From NCBI RefSeq assembly GCF_036227265.1, contig NZ_CP109446.1:4039001-4103000 (forward strand): 64,000 nucleotides of DNA, read 5' to 3'. The position numbers were made by a program, and so were the translations under genes. Source of the stretch: Streptomyces sp. NBC_01476 (GTDB lineage: Bacteria > Actinomycetota > Actinomycetes > Streptomycetales > Streptomycetaceae). This document shows, one piece after another, positions 25,361-34,481 of this stretch (positions within the stretch are counted from its first letter, which is position 1; each line of letters begins with the position of its first letter). The notes under the pieces were generated by a model. That model made no database searches and was not told the DNA's origin. It worked only from the letters and a program-made list of their open reading frames with translations.

Positions 25361-27090
25361 GACGGGGCCACCACTTCCGCCGGGCTGGGCTCCTCGGAGC
25401 CGCGGGAGACCAGCGCGCGGTAACCGGGCTCCGCGGCCAGCAGTTCCCGGTGGCTGCCGGTCGCCACCGCCCGGCCGTCCCTGAGGTAGACCACGGTGTC
25501 CGCCTGTTCCAGAACGAGCGGCGAGGTGCTGGTCAGTACGGTCGTACGGCCGGCCCTGGCGGTGCGCAGCCGGACCGCCATCGCCGCTTCTGTGAGGGCG
25601 TCGACGGCGGAAGTCGGCTCGACGGCGAGCAGCACCTCGGGCTCCGCGTACAGGGCGCGGGCCAGCCGTAGGCGCTGGCGCTGGCCACCGGAGAGATTCC
25701 CGCCGTGCGCGGTGATCAGCGCGTCGAGCCCGCCGGGCAGGGCCTGGAGCACGTCGTCGGCGGCAGCGGTGCGGACGGCCGCCCGGACGGTCTCGTCGTC
25801 CGCGGCCCGGCGCCCGGCGACGGCCTCGCGGACGGTGCCGCTGAAGAGGTCGGCGTCGTTGTCCGCGACGAGGACGCGGTCGCGTACCGCGGTCAGGTCG
25901 ATCGCGTCGAGGCGCTCGCCGCCCCAGGTCGCGTCCGAGACGGCGAAGCGGCCGAGCCGTTCGACGACCGTGGCGGCGTCCCCGGGCCGGGTGCCGGCCA
26001 GCGCGGTCAGCGCGGCCGGCCGCACCCGTACGCCCGACGCCGGATCGTACAGCTCGGCGGGGCCGGAGGGGGCCGGCGCGGTGGGCGGGCCCCCGGTGTG
26101 GCGGGGCGTCAGGCTGAGGAAGGCGGTGACCCGGCGGGCCGCGACCAGGGCGCGGGCGACGTCGGAGCCGCCTTCGATGAAGAAGGAGACCGGCACGACG
26201 AGCATCGCGGCGTACCCGTAGACCGCGACCAGGTCTGCGACGCTCAGCGAACCCCCGGCCGCCATCCGGGCCGTGAGCCAGGTGACGAGGGCGAGGAAGA
26301 GCGCCGGCAGTCCGGTTCCGAGCGCGCCGACCCAGCTGGTCACCGCGCCGACCCGGTAGCCCTGGGCGCGTAGGTCCTGGGAGCGGTCGTGGTAGCGGGC
26401 CGCGTAGACGTCCTTGCCGCCGAGCCCGCTCAGCACCCGCAGCCCGGCCAGCACATCGACGAGCAGGACGGTGAGCGCCCCCTGCCGGGTGCGGTAACCG
26501 CTGCCGACGCGGCTCAGCCGCCGCTGCAACGGGCCCACGGTGACGGCGAGCAGCGGGACGCCCGCCAGGACGACCGCCGCCGGCAGCGGGGAGGTCGACA
26601 GCAGCAGGACGGCGACCGCGACGTACGCGACGACGGCGCCCACCCCGGGTCCGGTCACGGTCAGACTCTGTGCGATGACCTGCACGTCCCCCATGCCGAT
26701 GGCGACCACCTCACCGGCGGCGGCCCGGCCGCGCAGCGCGTCCCCCAGCACGGTGGCCTGCCGCACGGTGGCCCGTACGGTGCGGAAGGAGGCGTCCATC
26801 CGCACCTTCGTCATGGTCCGGTGGCGGGAGATCCCGAGCCCCGCGTTCACCGCGCCCACCGCGAAGAGCGCGGCCGTCCAGCCGAGCAGCGCCGGGGTGT
26901 TCCGCTCCGTCAGGCCGTCCTGGACCACCCGGGACAGTACGTACGGCGGCACCGCGAGGCCGATCATCCAGGTGCTGCCCAGTGCCGCGCCGGCCGCCAC
27001 CCGCCACCGCTGGCTGACCACCAGCCACCACAGGAAACGGAGCGGGGTGCGGATGTCCGTGGTCCCCGGCGGCCGAAAGGAATCACCCAT
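25357..27090 (-). CDS. ABC exporter half-transporter A (degenerate Walker motifs, intact signature)
   Basis: 577 residues with membrane domain (about 20-320) and ATPase domain. Where Walker A is expected there is GTRPGDAAT, without the lysine. Walker B reads VLLAVEPTSAVD, with Val in place of Asp, and the switch His is replaced (VLTSTSP). The signature NLSGGQRQRL is intact. The losses are therefore complementary to those of the coupled second gene. First gene of the two-gene operon, preceded by a strong hairpin that probably ends the upstream transcript. Confidence 0.85.
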   Translation of the reverse strand: MGDSFRPPGTTDIRTPLRFLWWLVVSQRWRVAAGAALGSTWMIGLAVPPYVLSRVVQDGLTERNTPALLGWTAALFAVGAVNAGLGISRHRTMTKVRMDASFRTVRATVRQATVLGDALRGRAAAGEVVAIGMGDVQVIAQSLTVTGPGVGAVVAYVAVAVLLLSTSPLPAAVVLAGVPLLAVTVGPLQRRLSRVGSGYRTRQGALTVLLVDVLAGLRVLSGLGGKDVYAARYHDRSQDLRAQGYRVGAVTSWVGALGTGLPALFLALVTWLTARMAAGGSLSVADLVAVYGYAAMLVVPVSFFIEGGSDVARALVAARRVTAFLSLTPRHTGGPPTAPAPSGPAELYDPASGVRVRPAALTALAGTRPGDAATVVERLGRFAVSDATWGGERLDAIDLTAVRDRVLVADNDADLFSGTVREAVAGRRAADDETVRAAVRTAAADDVLQALPGGLDALITAHGGNLSGGQRQRLRLARALYAEPEVLLAVEPTSAVDALTEAAMAVRLRTARAGRTTVLTSTSPLVLEQADTVVYLRDGRAVATGSHRELLAAEPGYRALVSRGSEEPSPAEVVAPS

Positions 27091-27124
27091 GGCCGCACCC
27101 TATGCAGCGCCCGCGAGACGGCGG

Positions 27125-27176
27125 AACGCCGGTGAGGCGCCGGAAGCGGGGGGCTTCCCGGCGCCTCACCGGCGTT
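27125..27176 (-). terminator. Long hairpin between glycosyltransferase gene and ABC operon
   Basis: AACGCCGGTGAGGCGCCGG pairs with CCGGCGCCTCACCGGCGTT, and AAGC with GCTT inside (one bulged C). An outer GCCCGCGA/TCGCGGGC may extend it. It lies 15 bases after the stop of the minus-strand gene at 27191. Confidence 0.7.
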
Positions 27177-27190
27177 CGCGGGCCGCGGTG

Positions 27191-28762
27191 TCAGTGCGTC
27201 TTGATCCAGAGCACGACCTGCTGGGACGGCAGCAGCGCCCACGTCCGCTTCGCCTCGTAACCGGCGGAGCGCATCTGGACCAGTTCGTCCGTCCGGTTGT
27301 CGGCCCACGCCAGGCGGCTCCAGACCACGAAGACGCGGGTGTGGCCCTTGAGCCGCTGCTTCAGCTCGGTCAGCGGGTACTCCTCGCCGAAGAGCGAGGC
27401 GGAGCTGGCCGGTGACGATGCGAGCATCAGGTCCTCGGTTTCGCGGAAGTACGAGGGATAGGCGATCTTCGCGTACCGGCGGTCGGCCAGGATGAAGAGC
27501 ACGCCGTCGCCGGGGCGGGCGTTCTCCCTGACCACCTGCGACAGCCCCAGCAGCCTGTCGCCGTGCCCGTTCACCGAGCGGTAATGCTCCTGGGCCGGCC
27601 AGCCGAACGCGGCGACCACCACCACCGCCAGCGTGCCCGCGACCAGGCCCAGCAGGCCGTTCCACGCCGAGCCCAGCCGGCCCGGCAGCCTGGCGAGCAG
27701 GCTCAGCAGCGCGTCGAGGCCGAGACCGGCCAGCCAGGCGGCGCCGATGAGGGTGTAGAGGACGTACCGCGTCACATAGGTCGGCGAGCCGACCAGGGAG
27801 TACGCGATCAGCAGCAGCGGCGGGAGCGCGGCCAGTGGCAGTGCGAGGGCGGCGAGTTGACGCTCGTGACCGGTGCCGCCGAACCTCCCGCGGTTGCCGC
27901 GGAAGGCGCGCCAGCACCCGTACGCGGCGACCATCAGCAGCGGGATCACCATCTCCTTGCTGCCGCTCATGGCGTGGACCAGGTCCACCAGGCTGTGGCT
28001 GCTCGGCTTCGGGATCCAGTCCAGCACGCTGCTCTGGCTGTGGCTGCGCAGGGCGACCGGGGCCGCGCCCACCGCCAGGGCCACCACCGTCGCGATCGTG
28101 GCCCTGACCACCTCGCGGCGGTTGGAGAAGCCCTGGATCCACCACGACAGGATGCCGACCGCGAAGCCGGCGAGGCTGAGGACGCTGAGGACGTTGAGCG
28201 CGCCGACGAAGGCCACCGCGACCGCGTAGGGGACCCACTTGCGGCGGGCCAGGAAGTACGCGGCGGCGGCCACGCACATGGCCACCATCGAGAAGGAACG
28301 GCCCTCTTGCAGATAGCGGCTCATCACCGGAAGCACCGACCAGAACAGGCCGGCCAGCAGGCCGGCCCGCGGGTTCGCCAGCCGGCTGCCGGTCGCGGCG
28401 ATCAGCGCGGCGGTCACGACGCCGGCGATCACCGACGGCAGCCGCAGCGAGAGCGCGCTCACGCCGAAGACCGCGAAGTGGTAGTGCATCAGCAGGTAGT
28501 AGAGGCCGTGGACCGCGTCCACGTTCCCCGTCATCCGCCACAGCTCAGGGACGCTGCGGTGGGCGCTGGAGATCGTGGCCGCCTCGTCGCGCCAGAGCGC
28601 CGGGTGGGTCAGGCGCCACAGTCCGAAGGCGAGGGTGACCAGTCCGGGGAGTACCGGCACCATCCAGCGGAATGCGTTGCCGGCCGGTGCGCCGGCCGGG
28701 CCGGCGGGAGTGCCGGAGTCGTCTGCCTCGTGCGACGGACGCGAGAGGTGGTCAATGGTCAC
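27191..28762 (-). CDS. GT39-like membrane glycosyltransferase
   Basis: 523 residues with about 10 predicted transmembrane helices. The first loop carries LWRDEAATISSAHRS; the acidic DE after an Arg is typical of GT-C/GT39 (PMT-like) enzymes that use polyprenyl-phosphate sugars. A soluble C-terminal part follows from about residue 400 (GVLFILADRRYAKIAYPSYF). Likely transfers a sugar to a cell-surface acceptor. GTG start 28762; there is no good ribosome site, so it may be leaderless. Confidence 0.75.
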   Translation of the reverse strand: MTIDHLSRPSHEADDSGTPAGPAGAPAGNAFRWMVPVLPGLVTLAFGLWRLTHPALWRDEAATISSAHRSVPELWRMTGNVDAVHGLYYLLMHYHFAVFGVSALSLRLPSVIAGVVTAALIAATGSRLANPRAGLLAGLFWSVLPVMSRYLQEGRSFSMVAMCVAAAAYFLARRKWVPYAVAVAFVGALNVLSVLSLAGFAVGILSWWIQGFSNRREVVRATIATVVALAVGAAPVALRSHSQSSVLDWIPKPSSHSLVDLVHAMSGSKEMVIPLLMVAAYGCWRAFRGNRGRFGGTGHERQLAALALPLAALPPLLLIAYSLVGSPTYVTRYVLYTLIGAAWLAGLGLDALLSLLARLPGRLGSAWNGLLGLVAGTLAVVVVAAFGWPAQEHYRSVNGHGDRLLGLSQVVRENARPGDGVLFILADRRYAKIAYPSYFRETEDLMLASSPASSASLFGEEYPLTELKQRLKGHTRVFVVWSRLAWADNRTDELVQMRSAGYEAKRTWALLPSQQVVLWIKTH

Positions 28763-29193
28763 GCGTCATTTTGCACTGCCGTGCCCAGTGGTGCGTAGCG
28801 GCGGAAGTACCGCACGGATACCAGGCCAGCTGCGCTCGCGCGCGGCCTCCGAGGGCTCCTCGACGGTGAGCGGAAGCGGCGCCGAGTGTCCGGCCGCCAC
28901 CGGTCGCCTCGGCAGTTCCCCAGCTCACACGGGCAGTTGAGCCGGACACCGCGCGCCGATCCGCACGGATCCGGAATCCGTGGGCGACGCACCACGGTTT
29001 ACCTTCGCTTCATAACGAGGAAGGGGACGGCCTACCAAACCGGCTCCGTATCGTGACGAATCCCCGGGAATGTGCGGTTCTTTTCGCGCCCTTTGTGAGC
29101 CATGCACCACCCCTCGCACCACCCCGCCACCCCTCACCCTTCATCGCCCCATCCCACCCAGCCTGGCCCTCGCCCGGCGGGCGGAGGGAGCGG
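28763..29193. other. Gap without a supported gene
   Basis: About 430 bases. Frames seen here are shadows. The last part is a polypyrimidine-rich stretch (about 29100-29170) just before the end of the TetR remnant. Confidence 0.4.
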
Positions 29194-29577
29194 TCAGGGG
29201 GTTGGGAGGGAAGCGGGGCTGCGTGGGAAGGCGCGGAGGGCGAGGTCCACGGTGGCCTGGAGTTGGGGGCGGGTGGCGCCCGCCGAGGCGTGGACGGCCT
29301 GGCCCTCGGAGACGACCATGACGTAGCGCGCGAGGGCGTCGGGGTCGGTACCGGGGGGCAGGTCGCCGTCGGCGAGGGCGGTGCGGAAGCGGGCGGCCAG
29401 GGCCTGTTCGCCGGCCGGCCGGCTCGCGGCGAGGAAGGCGGAGACCGAGGCGTTCTCGGGGCCGCAGGACAGGCCGCCCTGGATCGACAGGCACCCGGCC
29501 GGGCGGTCCTCACGCGTCAGCGCCTTGGCGTTCTCGTGCAGCAGGGTCCTCGCGACGCCGTACGCGGTCGGCTCGGC
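29194..29577 (-). pseudogene. TetR-family regulator remnant (C-terminal half)
   Basis: Minus-strand frame without a start codon: [20 protein letters not shown], then [59 protein letters not shown], ending in TGA at 29194-29196. These are hallmark segments of the ligand-binding half of AcrR/TetR regulators. The DNA-binding half is missing. Its broken end abuts a broken SDR gene. Confidence 0.7.
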
Positions 29578-29774
29578 GAGATCACCCCCGAGCGCTTCGA
29601 CCAGACCTTCGGCATCAGCCGGCGCTCCTCGCCTCGATGGCCGGACAGGTCCCGCTCGGCCGTATCGCCGACCCCGACGAGATCGCCGCGGCGGTGCTCT
29701 TCCTCGCCTCGGACCAGAGCAGTTTCGTCACCGGCACCGAAGTTCTCGCCGACGGCGGCAGCGACCAGGTCTGA
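29578..29774 (+). pseudogene. Short-chain dehydrogenase remnant
   Basis: Plus strand: [13 protein letters not shown] (29578-29616) is the SDR helix after strand 4. Then, in another frame from 29622, [38 protein letters not shown] and [12 protein letters not shown] to TGA 29774, which is the SDR C-terminus. The nucleotide-binding and catalytic parts are deleted. TetR and SDR genes usually diverge from each other, so one deletion removed the 5' ends of both; a second one lies inside the SDR piece. Confidence 0.7.
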
Positions 29775-29822
29775 GGGCGCCGGCCCCGGGCCGGTCCCGC
29801 CGTCGGGGACACCCTCCCGGCA

Positions 29823-29855
29823 GCCCTGACCTCGCGGGTGACGCGGGGTCAGGGC
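29823..29855 (+). terminator. Hairpin after SDR remnant
   Basis: GCCCTGACC pairs with GGTCAGGGC, extended inward by CGCG/CGCG. It lies 48 bases after the SDR stop and was probably its terminator. Confidence 0.5.
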
Positions 29856-29986
29856 CGCCGGGGCCCGCGGGGGCCACGGCCGCCCACGCACACCACCCCG
29901 GCCAGGCGCGGGCACGCCACCCCGGCACAGGGACTTCACAGGTCATCCCTATCCTCTTCCTACGACGAGGAGGGGGCTCCCAGAAG

Positions 29987-30778
29987 ATGAAACGCACCGT
30001 ACTGGTCGCGGCACTGCTCTGTGCCACGACGGCGGGGGTACTGACGGGCTGCAACAGCAGTAAGGACACCGCGGGCGGGAAACCGTCCGCGCGGGCGACC
30101 ACGGCGCCGACCACGGCGCCGGCGCCGGCCACCACCGCGCCGAAAGGGCCGCTGGACGGCCTGAGCGCACAGGAGATCTCCGACAAGGCCGTCGCCGCGA
30201 TGAAGGCACTCAGCAGCGTGACCGTTTCCGGGACGGACGTGGAGGACGGCAAGCCCGCCGAGCTGCACCTCACGGTGGCGACGTCCGGCAAATGCCTGGC
30301 CACGGTGGGAGAGGACGGCGGGACCACGAACATCATCAGCACCCTGGAATACACGTACATGAAGGGCAACGCGGCCTTCTGGAAGGCGCAGGGCAGTGAC
30401 GGCACGGCGCTCGGCCACGCGCTGCACGGCCGCTGGCTGAAGGTCAAGGGAAACGCCGCGTCCGATCCCGACTTCAAGGCGTTCTGCAGCCTGAAGACGT
30501 TCATGGACTCCGTCACGGCGGACGACGGCGGTGACAAGACCAAGGGCGCGCCGATCCGGCTCGACGGGCAGACCGTCATCCCCATCACGGAGAGCGGTTC
30601 CAACGGCAAGAACGTCGTCTACATCGCCGACTCCGCCAAGCCGTACGCCCTGAAGATCGTCGATTCCGGCGGCACCGACGGCGACGGCAGCCTCGACTTC
30701 AGCGGCTTCGACAAGCCCCTGCACGTGTACGCCCCGCCGCCCTCCGAGACGGTCAGCGAGTCCTCCCTCGTCCTGTGA
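29987..30778 (+). CDS. Secreted lipoprotein, LprG/LppX-like
   Basis: 263 residues. Signal peptide ending in the lipobox VLTGC (Cys near residue 21) predicts a diacylglyceryl-anchored lipoprotein. A Thr/Pro/Ala linker leads to a domain (LSSVTVSGTDVEDGKPAELH, then GKCLATVGEDGG and RWLKVKG) of the type seen in mycobacterial LppX/LprAFG lipid-carrier lipoproteins. I chose ATG 29987, giving a clean signal peptide; a G-rich run lies about 12 bases upstream. A bidirectional hairpin follows. Confidence 0.7.
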   Translation: MKRTVLVAALLCATTAGVLTGCNSSKDTAGGKPSARATTAPTTAPAPATTAPKGPLDGLSAQEISDKAVAAMKALSSVTVSGTDVEDGKPAELHLTVATSGKCLATVGEDGGTTNIISTLEYTYMKGNAAFWKAQGSDGTALGHALHGRWLKVKGNAASDPDFKAFCSLKTFMDSVTADDGGDKTKGAPIRLDGQTVIPITESGSNGKNVVYIADSAKPYALKIVDSGGTDGDGSLDFSGFDKPLHVYAPPPSETVSESSLVL

Positions 30779-30784
30779 CCCACG

Positions 30785-30831
30785 GGCGCGCTCCCGTCCT
30801 CATCCGCCGTTCGCGGGGACGGGAGCGCGCC
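30785..30831. terminator. Bidirectional terminator between convergent genes
   Basis: A perfect 15-base stem, GGCGCGCTCCCGTCC with GGACGGGAGCGCGCC, around a 17-base loop. It lies 6 bases after the lipoprotein stop and 14 bases from the stop of the opposite gene. Confidence 0.8.
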
Positions 30832-30844
30832 GGGCGGGCCCGGT

Positions 30845-32440
30845 TCACGCATCGCGCGCCGGCCGGGAGAGCCGCCTGACGGACCGACGGTGGGTGAGGG
30901 CGAGGCGCCAGGTGGAGCCGGCGACCGGGTCGAACCGGTAGAGCGTCACCAGCGCGGCGGCCACGCCTGCGCAGCAGCAGGCCGCGTAGGCCGCGCCCGG
31001 GGCCTGACCACGCAGGAACACCACGAAGACCAGCCCGACGGACGCCGCCGCGAGCCTCGCGCGGGTACGGCCGCCGGGGGCGGTGACCGCGATCGGCAGC
31101 AGCCCCCACAGGAAGTACCACGGCTGTACCGCGGGGGCCAGGACGACCACCGTCAGCAACGCCGCGCCGAGCGCGCGTTCAGGGCCGAGCCGCGGCATCC
31201 GCCACAGCCAGAACGGCAGCGCCACGACGGCCGCGGCCACCCCCGCCGTACGGATCGCCGCCGCCACGCCGAGGGGAGCCGCCAGGCCCAACGGCCCCAG
31301 GAGCGCGCCGAGCACGTTGCCCGCATCGGCTGTGAGCGACAGCAGCCCGGGGGATGTCGCCGGGGTGCCCAGGGCCGACAGCCAGCCGTAGCCGTAGCCG
31401 AGCACCGCGGTGGTCACGACCGTGGTCGCCGCGGCGGCCGCCGCCACGACGGCCGCGCGCCGCAGCGGGCCGCCGCGGCCACCGATCTGCGGGGGTATCA
31501 GGAAGAGCAGCGCGAACCCGGACGGCACTTTGACCAGCATGGCCAGCGTGATGAGGACGGCTCCCCAGGCGAGCCGGCCGCGGCGGGCCAGTACCAGGCC
31601 GCACAGCATCAGTCCCAGCATCACCGCGTCGTTGTGGGCCCCGCCCACCAGGTGCACCAGGGCCAGCGGGTTGAGCACCGCCAGCCACAGGGCGCCGGCC
31701 TCGCACCTGCCGGCCGCCACGGCCAGCCGGCGCACCGCCCACACGATCAGGGCGAAGCCGCTCACCGCCAGGATCCGCATCCCCACCACCGCCGCGAGGA
31801 CGTGCTCCCCGGTCAGCCGCAGCACATGGGCGGCCAGCCATACGAACACCGGGCCGTACGGTGCCGGTGTGTCCCGCCAGAGCCAGTCCACGCCCGCGGA
31901 GATCGGCCCGGGGAGCGACGAAGGGCCGCCGGCGTAGACGTCCCATCCCCGTGCGGCCATCGCGCCCTGGGCCACGTAGCTGTAGACGTCCCGGCTGAAC
32001 ATGGGGGCGCCGAGCGCCAGGGGGGCCGCCCACCAGCACAGGGTGACCACCATCTCGTGCCCGCTGACGGCGGGGCCGGAAGCGGTCAGGCACCCCAGGC
32101 GCCACCAGGAGGTCACCAGGACGATCAGGCCGGCGTAGCCGAACGCCGCCGCCGCGAGGGTCCCCGCCGACTGCGGTTCGAACCAGTCGGAGAGGGGGTG
32201 GAACACCGGGAGCGCCCCGGCCCAGGCGCTGGCGACGCTCAGCGCGGTGGCGCCGGCGGCGCCGAGCCACCGGTGGCGGAGCGCTTCGCGGGAGGCGGCG
32301 TGGAGGTCTTCGGGGGTGGCCGCTTGGAGTGCCACGGCCGGTTGGGGTGCCGCGCGGAGCGCCGCTCTCAGGCTTGGTGTGGCCGTTTGGGGTGCCGCGC
32401 GGAGCGCCTCGGCACCGCGTATCTCCGGAGTATCACCCAT
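30845..32440 (-). CDS. MptB-like polyprenol-phosphate-mannose mannosyltransferase
   Basis: 531 residues, about 12 transmembrane helices. FSRDVYSYVAQGAMAARGWD early in the chain and PAVQPWYFLWGLLP near residue 430 match the MptA/MptB GT-C group, which adds alpha-1,6-mannose from polyprenyl-phosphate-mannose outside the membrane. I chose ATG 32440; the frame stays open to 34105 but overlaps real genes on the other strand. An alanine-rich N-terminal tail of 50 residues looks repetitive (AALRAAPQPAVALQAATPE). Confidence 0.75.
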   Translation of the reverse strand: MGDTPEIRGAEALRAAPQTATPSLRAALRAAPQPAVALQAATPEDLHAASREALRHRWLGAAGATALSVASAWAGALPVFHPLSDWFEPQSAGTLAAAAFGYAGLIVLVTSWWRLGCLTASGPAVSGHEMVVTLCWWAAPLALGAPMFSRDVYSYVAQGAMAARGWDVYAGGPSSLPGPISAGVDWLWRDTPAPYGPVFVWLAAHVLRLTGEHVLAAVVGMRILAVSGFALIVWAVRRLAVAAGRCEAGALWLAVLNPLALVHLVGGAHNDAVMLGLMLCGLVLARRGRLAWGAVLITLAMLVKVPSGFALLFLIPPQIGGRGGPLRRAAVVAAAAAATTVVTTAVLGYGYGWLSALGTPATSPGLLSLTADAGNVLGALLGPLGLAAPLGVAAAIRTAGVAAAVVALPFWLWRMPRLGPERALGAALLTVVVLAPAVQPWYFLWGLLPIAVTAPGGRTRARLAAASVGLVFVVFLRGQAPGAAYAACCCAGVAAALVTLYRFDPVAGSTWRLALTHRRSVRRLSRPARDA

Positions 32441-32734
32441 CGACGTCCTCGCGATTGAACGGCGGAGGGTCCCCCCTGCCGGTTCCCGGCTCCGGTGCGC
32501 GCGCCGGAGCCGCGGTGCCCCGCCTCTCGCGTCGCCGGGTGGGTCGAGCACATCCGTCCCGGCGGTCCACCGCGGGAACGGCAGCCGACCACCGGGCGGC
32601 AGCCCGACGAACTCGTCCGACGGCGTCCGTCCCGGCGGACCGTCAGAGGCGCCCCAGCCCCATGCGGTGGGAGCCCGGCTGCCGGCTCGATACGGGGCGG
32701 CGTTGGCGCCGTCGCGTCGGGGAAGGCGGGCGGA
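32441..32734. other. Divergent control region
   Basis: 294 bases between the MptB-like gene (minus) and the DUF72 gene (plus). No clear operator or small gene seen. Confidence 0.4.
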
Positions 32735-33622
32735 ATGGGAGAGATCCGGGTCGGCACGTGTTCGTGGACGGACAAGGCACTGGTGTCCAGCGGTTGGTAT
32801 CCGGCGGGCAGCCGTGACGCGGAGGGCCGGCTGCGGCACTACGCCTCGCAGTTCCCGGTGGTGGAAGTGGACGCCACGTACTACGGCCTGCCCAGCGCCC
32901 GCAACAGCCTGCTCTGGGCTGAACGCACCCCTGAGGACTTCCGCTTCGACGTCAAGGCGTTCTCGCTGCTGACCGGGCATCCGACGCGGCCGGCCGCGCT
33001 GCCGGCCGAACTGCGCCCGGCCCTTGCCCGGCAGCCGGGGCAGGCCGGCACCGATCCCGGTCTGCTCGACGAGGTGTGGGACCGCTTCAGCGGAGCCCTC
33101 GAACCGCTGCGCCGGGCCGGTCGGCTGGGCACCCTGGTGTTCCAGTTCCCGCGCCGGCTCGCACCGGGGAGGCCGGCGGCGGCGTTCCTGCGCCAGTGCC
33201 GGGAGCGTGCCGCGGGGTGGCCGGTGGCGGTGGAGTTCCGGCATCCCGGCTGGTGGCGCCCGGAGTACGTGGCCGGGACGACCGCGCTGCTGACGGAACT
33301 GGACCTGACCGCGGTGGCCGTCGACATGGTGCAGACGCTTCCCCTCTCCGTACCGCCGGTCGCGGTGGTCACCACCCCACGGCTCGCGGTGGTGCGCTTC
33401 CACGGCCGCAGCACCGCCTGGGGCACCGGCACCAAGGAGGACAGGTTCCGCCACTCCTACACGCCGGAGGAACTGTCCGAGTGGACCCCGCGGATCCACT
33501 CCCTGGCCGAGCAGGCCCACGAGGTCCACGTCCTCTTCAACAACTGCTGCGCCGACGCGGCAGCCCGCGCCGCGGAGTCGATGCGCCACCTCCTCGGCCT
33601 CCCGGCACCGGCCCTGCGCTGA
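32735..33622 (+). CDS. DUF72-family protein
   Basis: 295 residues, typical length. Signatures: VGTCSWTDKALVSSGWYP at the start, LRHYASQFPVVEVDATYYG, FRFDVKAFSLLTGH, VAVEFRHPGWW, AVVRFHGRSTAWG and HVLFNNCCADAA. TIM-barrel fold related to xylose isomerases; the biochemical activity is not established. Start ATG 32735; a weak purine run lies upstream. Confidence 0.85.
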   Translation: MGEIRVGTCSWTDKALVSSGWYPAGSRDAEGRLRHYASQFPVVEVDATYYGLPSARNSLLWAERTPEDFRFDVKAFSLLTGHPTRPAALPAELRPALARQPGQAGTDPGLLDEVWDRFSGALEPLRRAGRLGTLVFQFPRRLAPGRPAAAFLRQCRERAAGWPVAVEFRHPGWWRPEYVAGTTALLTELDLTAVAVDMVQTLPLSVPPVAVVTTPRLAVVRFHGRSTAWGTGTKEDRFRHSYTPEELSEWTPRIHSLAEQAHEVHVLFNNCCADAAARAAESMRHLLGLPAPALR

Positions 33623-33725
33623 CCCACCCGCCCGGTGTCCGAGCCGCGGTGATGCGACGGGTGGCGGGCCGATACTCCGGGGAAATGAGCGGCAGGGTCC
33701 TCCTGGCACGCGGTACGGTGCGCCG

Positions 33726-34124
33726 ATGTCAGCGATCAGGAAGTTCCAAGTCACCTTTGACTGCGCGGAACCGGAGCGCGTCGCTCGCTTCTGGTGTGAA
33801 GTGCTGGGGTACGACATACCGCCGGCACCGCAGGAGCCCGCCACGCAGGGATCGTCATTCGCCTGCGTCGACCCCTCAGGCGTAGGCCCGCGCCTGTACT
33901 TCCAGCGCGTCCCCGAAGGGAAGACCGTCAAGAATCGGGTGCATCTCGACGTCCGGGTCGGCACCGGGCTTGTGGGGGACGAGCGCCTCGCCGCGCTCGA
34001 AGCGGAGTGCGCACGACTGGTCGCGCTGGGTGCGACCCACGTACAAACGATGTACGCCGATGAGGAAAACGAGTCGTGCATCCCGATGCTGGACATCGAG
34101 GGCAACGAGTTCTGTCTCGACTGA
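33726..34124 (+). CDS. VOC-family (glyoxalase-like) protein
   Basis: 132 residues. Two beta-alpha-beta-beta-beta modules: KFQVTFDCAEPERVARFWCE and LGYDIPPAP, then VKNRVHLDVRVGTG, LGATHVQTMYADEENESCIP and LDIEGNEFCLD. The metal ligand positions are plausibly the H in HLDV and E in DIEGNEF. Could be a dioxygenase-like enzyme or a resistance/binding protein; no substrate clue. Confidence 0.8.
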   Translation: MSAIRKFQVTFDCAEPERVARFWCEVLGYDIPPAPQEPATQGSSFACVDPSGVGPRLYFQRVPEGKTVKNRVHLDVRVGTGLVGDERLAALEAECARLVALGATHVQTMYADEENESCIPMLDIEGNEFCLD

Positions 34125-34152
34125 CCATCCTCCGAGCCGCCGAGGTGGGTCC

Positions 34153-34453
34153 GTGCCGTCCTTCCGGTTCTCCTTCACCGGACCTTCGCCGACGGCGGTT
34201 CGGCGCGCACGTACGGTGCCGCCGGAACCCCTCGAAGACCTGGAGGATTACGTCTACCTGGTCATGCGTGCCTGCGGTGCCCTCGCCCGGACGGATCGAG
34301 GTCGTCCTCCGCCCTCAGGGCGTGGAACGTACGTTGGTCTTCGACCCGGTGGGTGAGTTGGTGCACGTCACCTGCGTCTCGCGTACCTCCTGGGTGCCGC
34401 GTCACCGCATCCTCGCGGCGGCCGGGACAGTCACCCGTACCTTTGTACGGGGC
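34153..34453 (+). pseudogene. Possible frameshifted hypothetical gene
   Basis: One frame reads PEPLEDLEDYVYLVMRACGA and a second one takes over near 34295 with IEVVLRPQGVERTLVFDPVG, ELVHVTCVSRTSWVPRHRI. Together they resemble a single small alpha/beta protein with a one-base shift. Could also be two chance frames. No family recognised. Confidence 0.3.
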
Positions 34454-34481
34454 ACGGGTGCAGTGCGGGAGGATGGGCGTT

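Noticed and set aside
23603..27135. Long plus-strand frames over the ABC exporter genes
   Set aside because: Antisense shadows of two clear ABC transporters.
32441..34105. Upstream extension of the MptB-like frame
   Set aside because: Overlaps the DUF72 and VOC genes on the other strand; ATG 32440 starts the recognisable protein.
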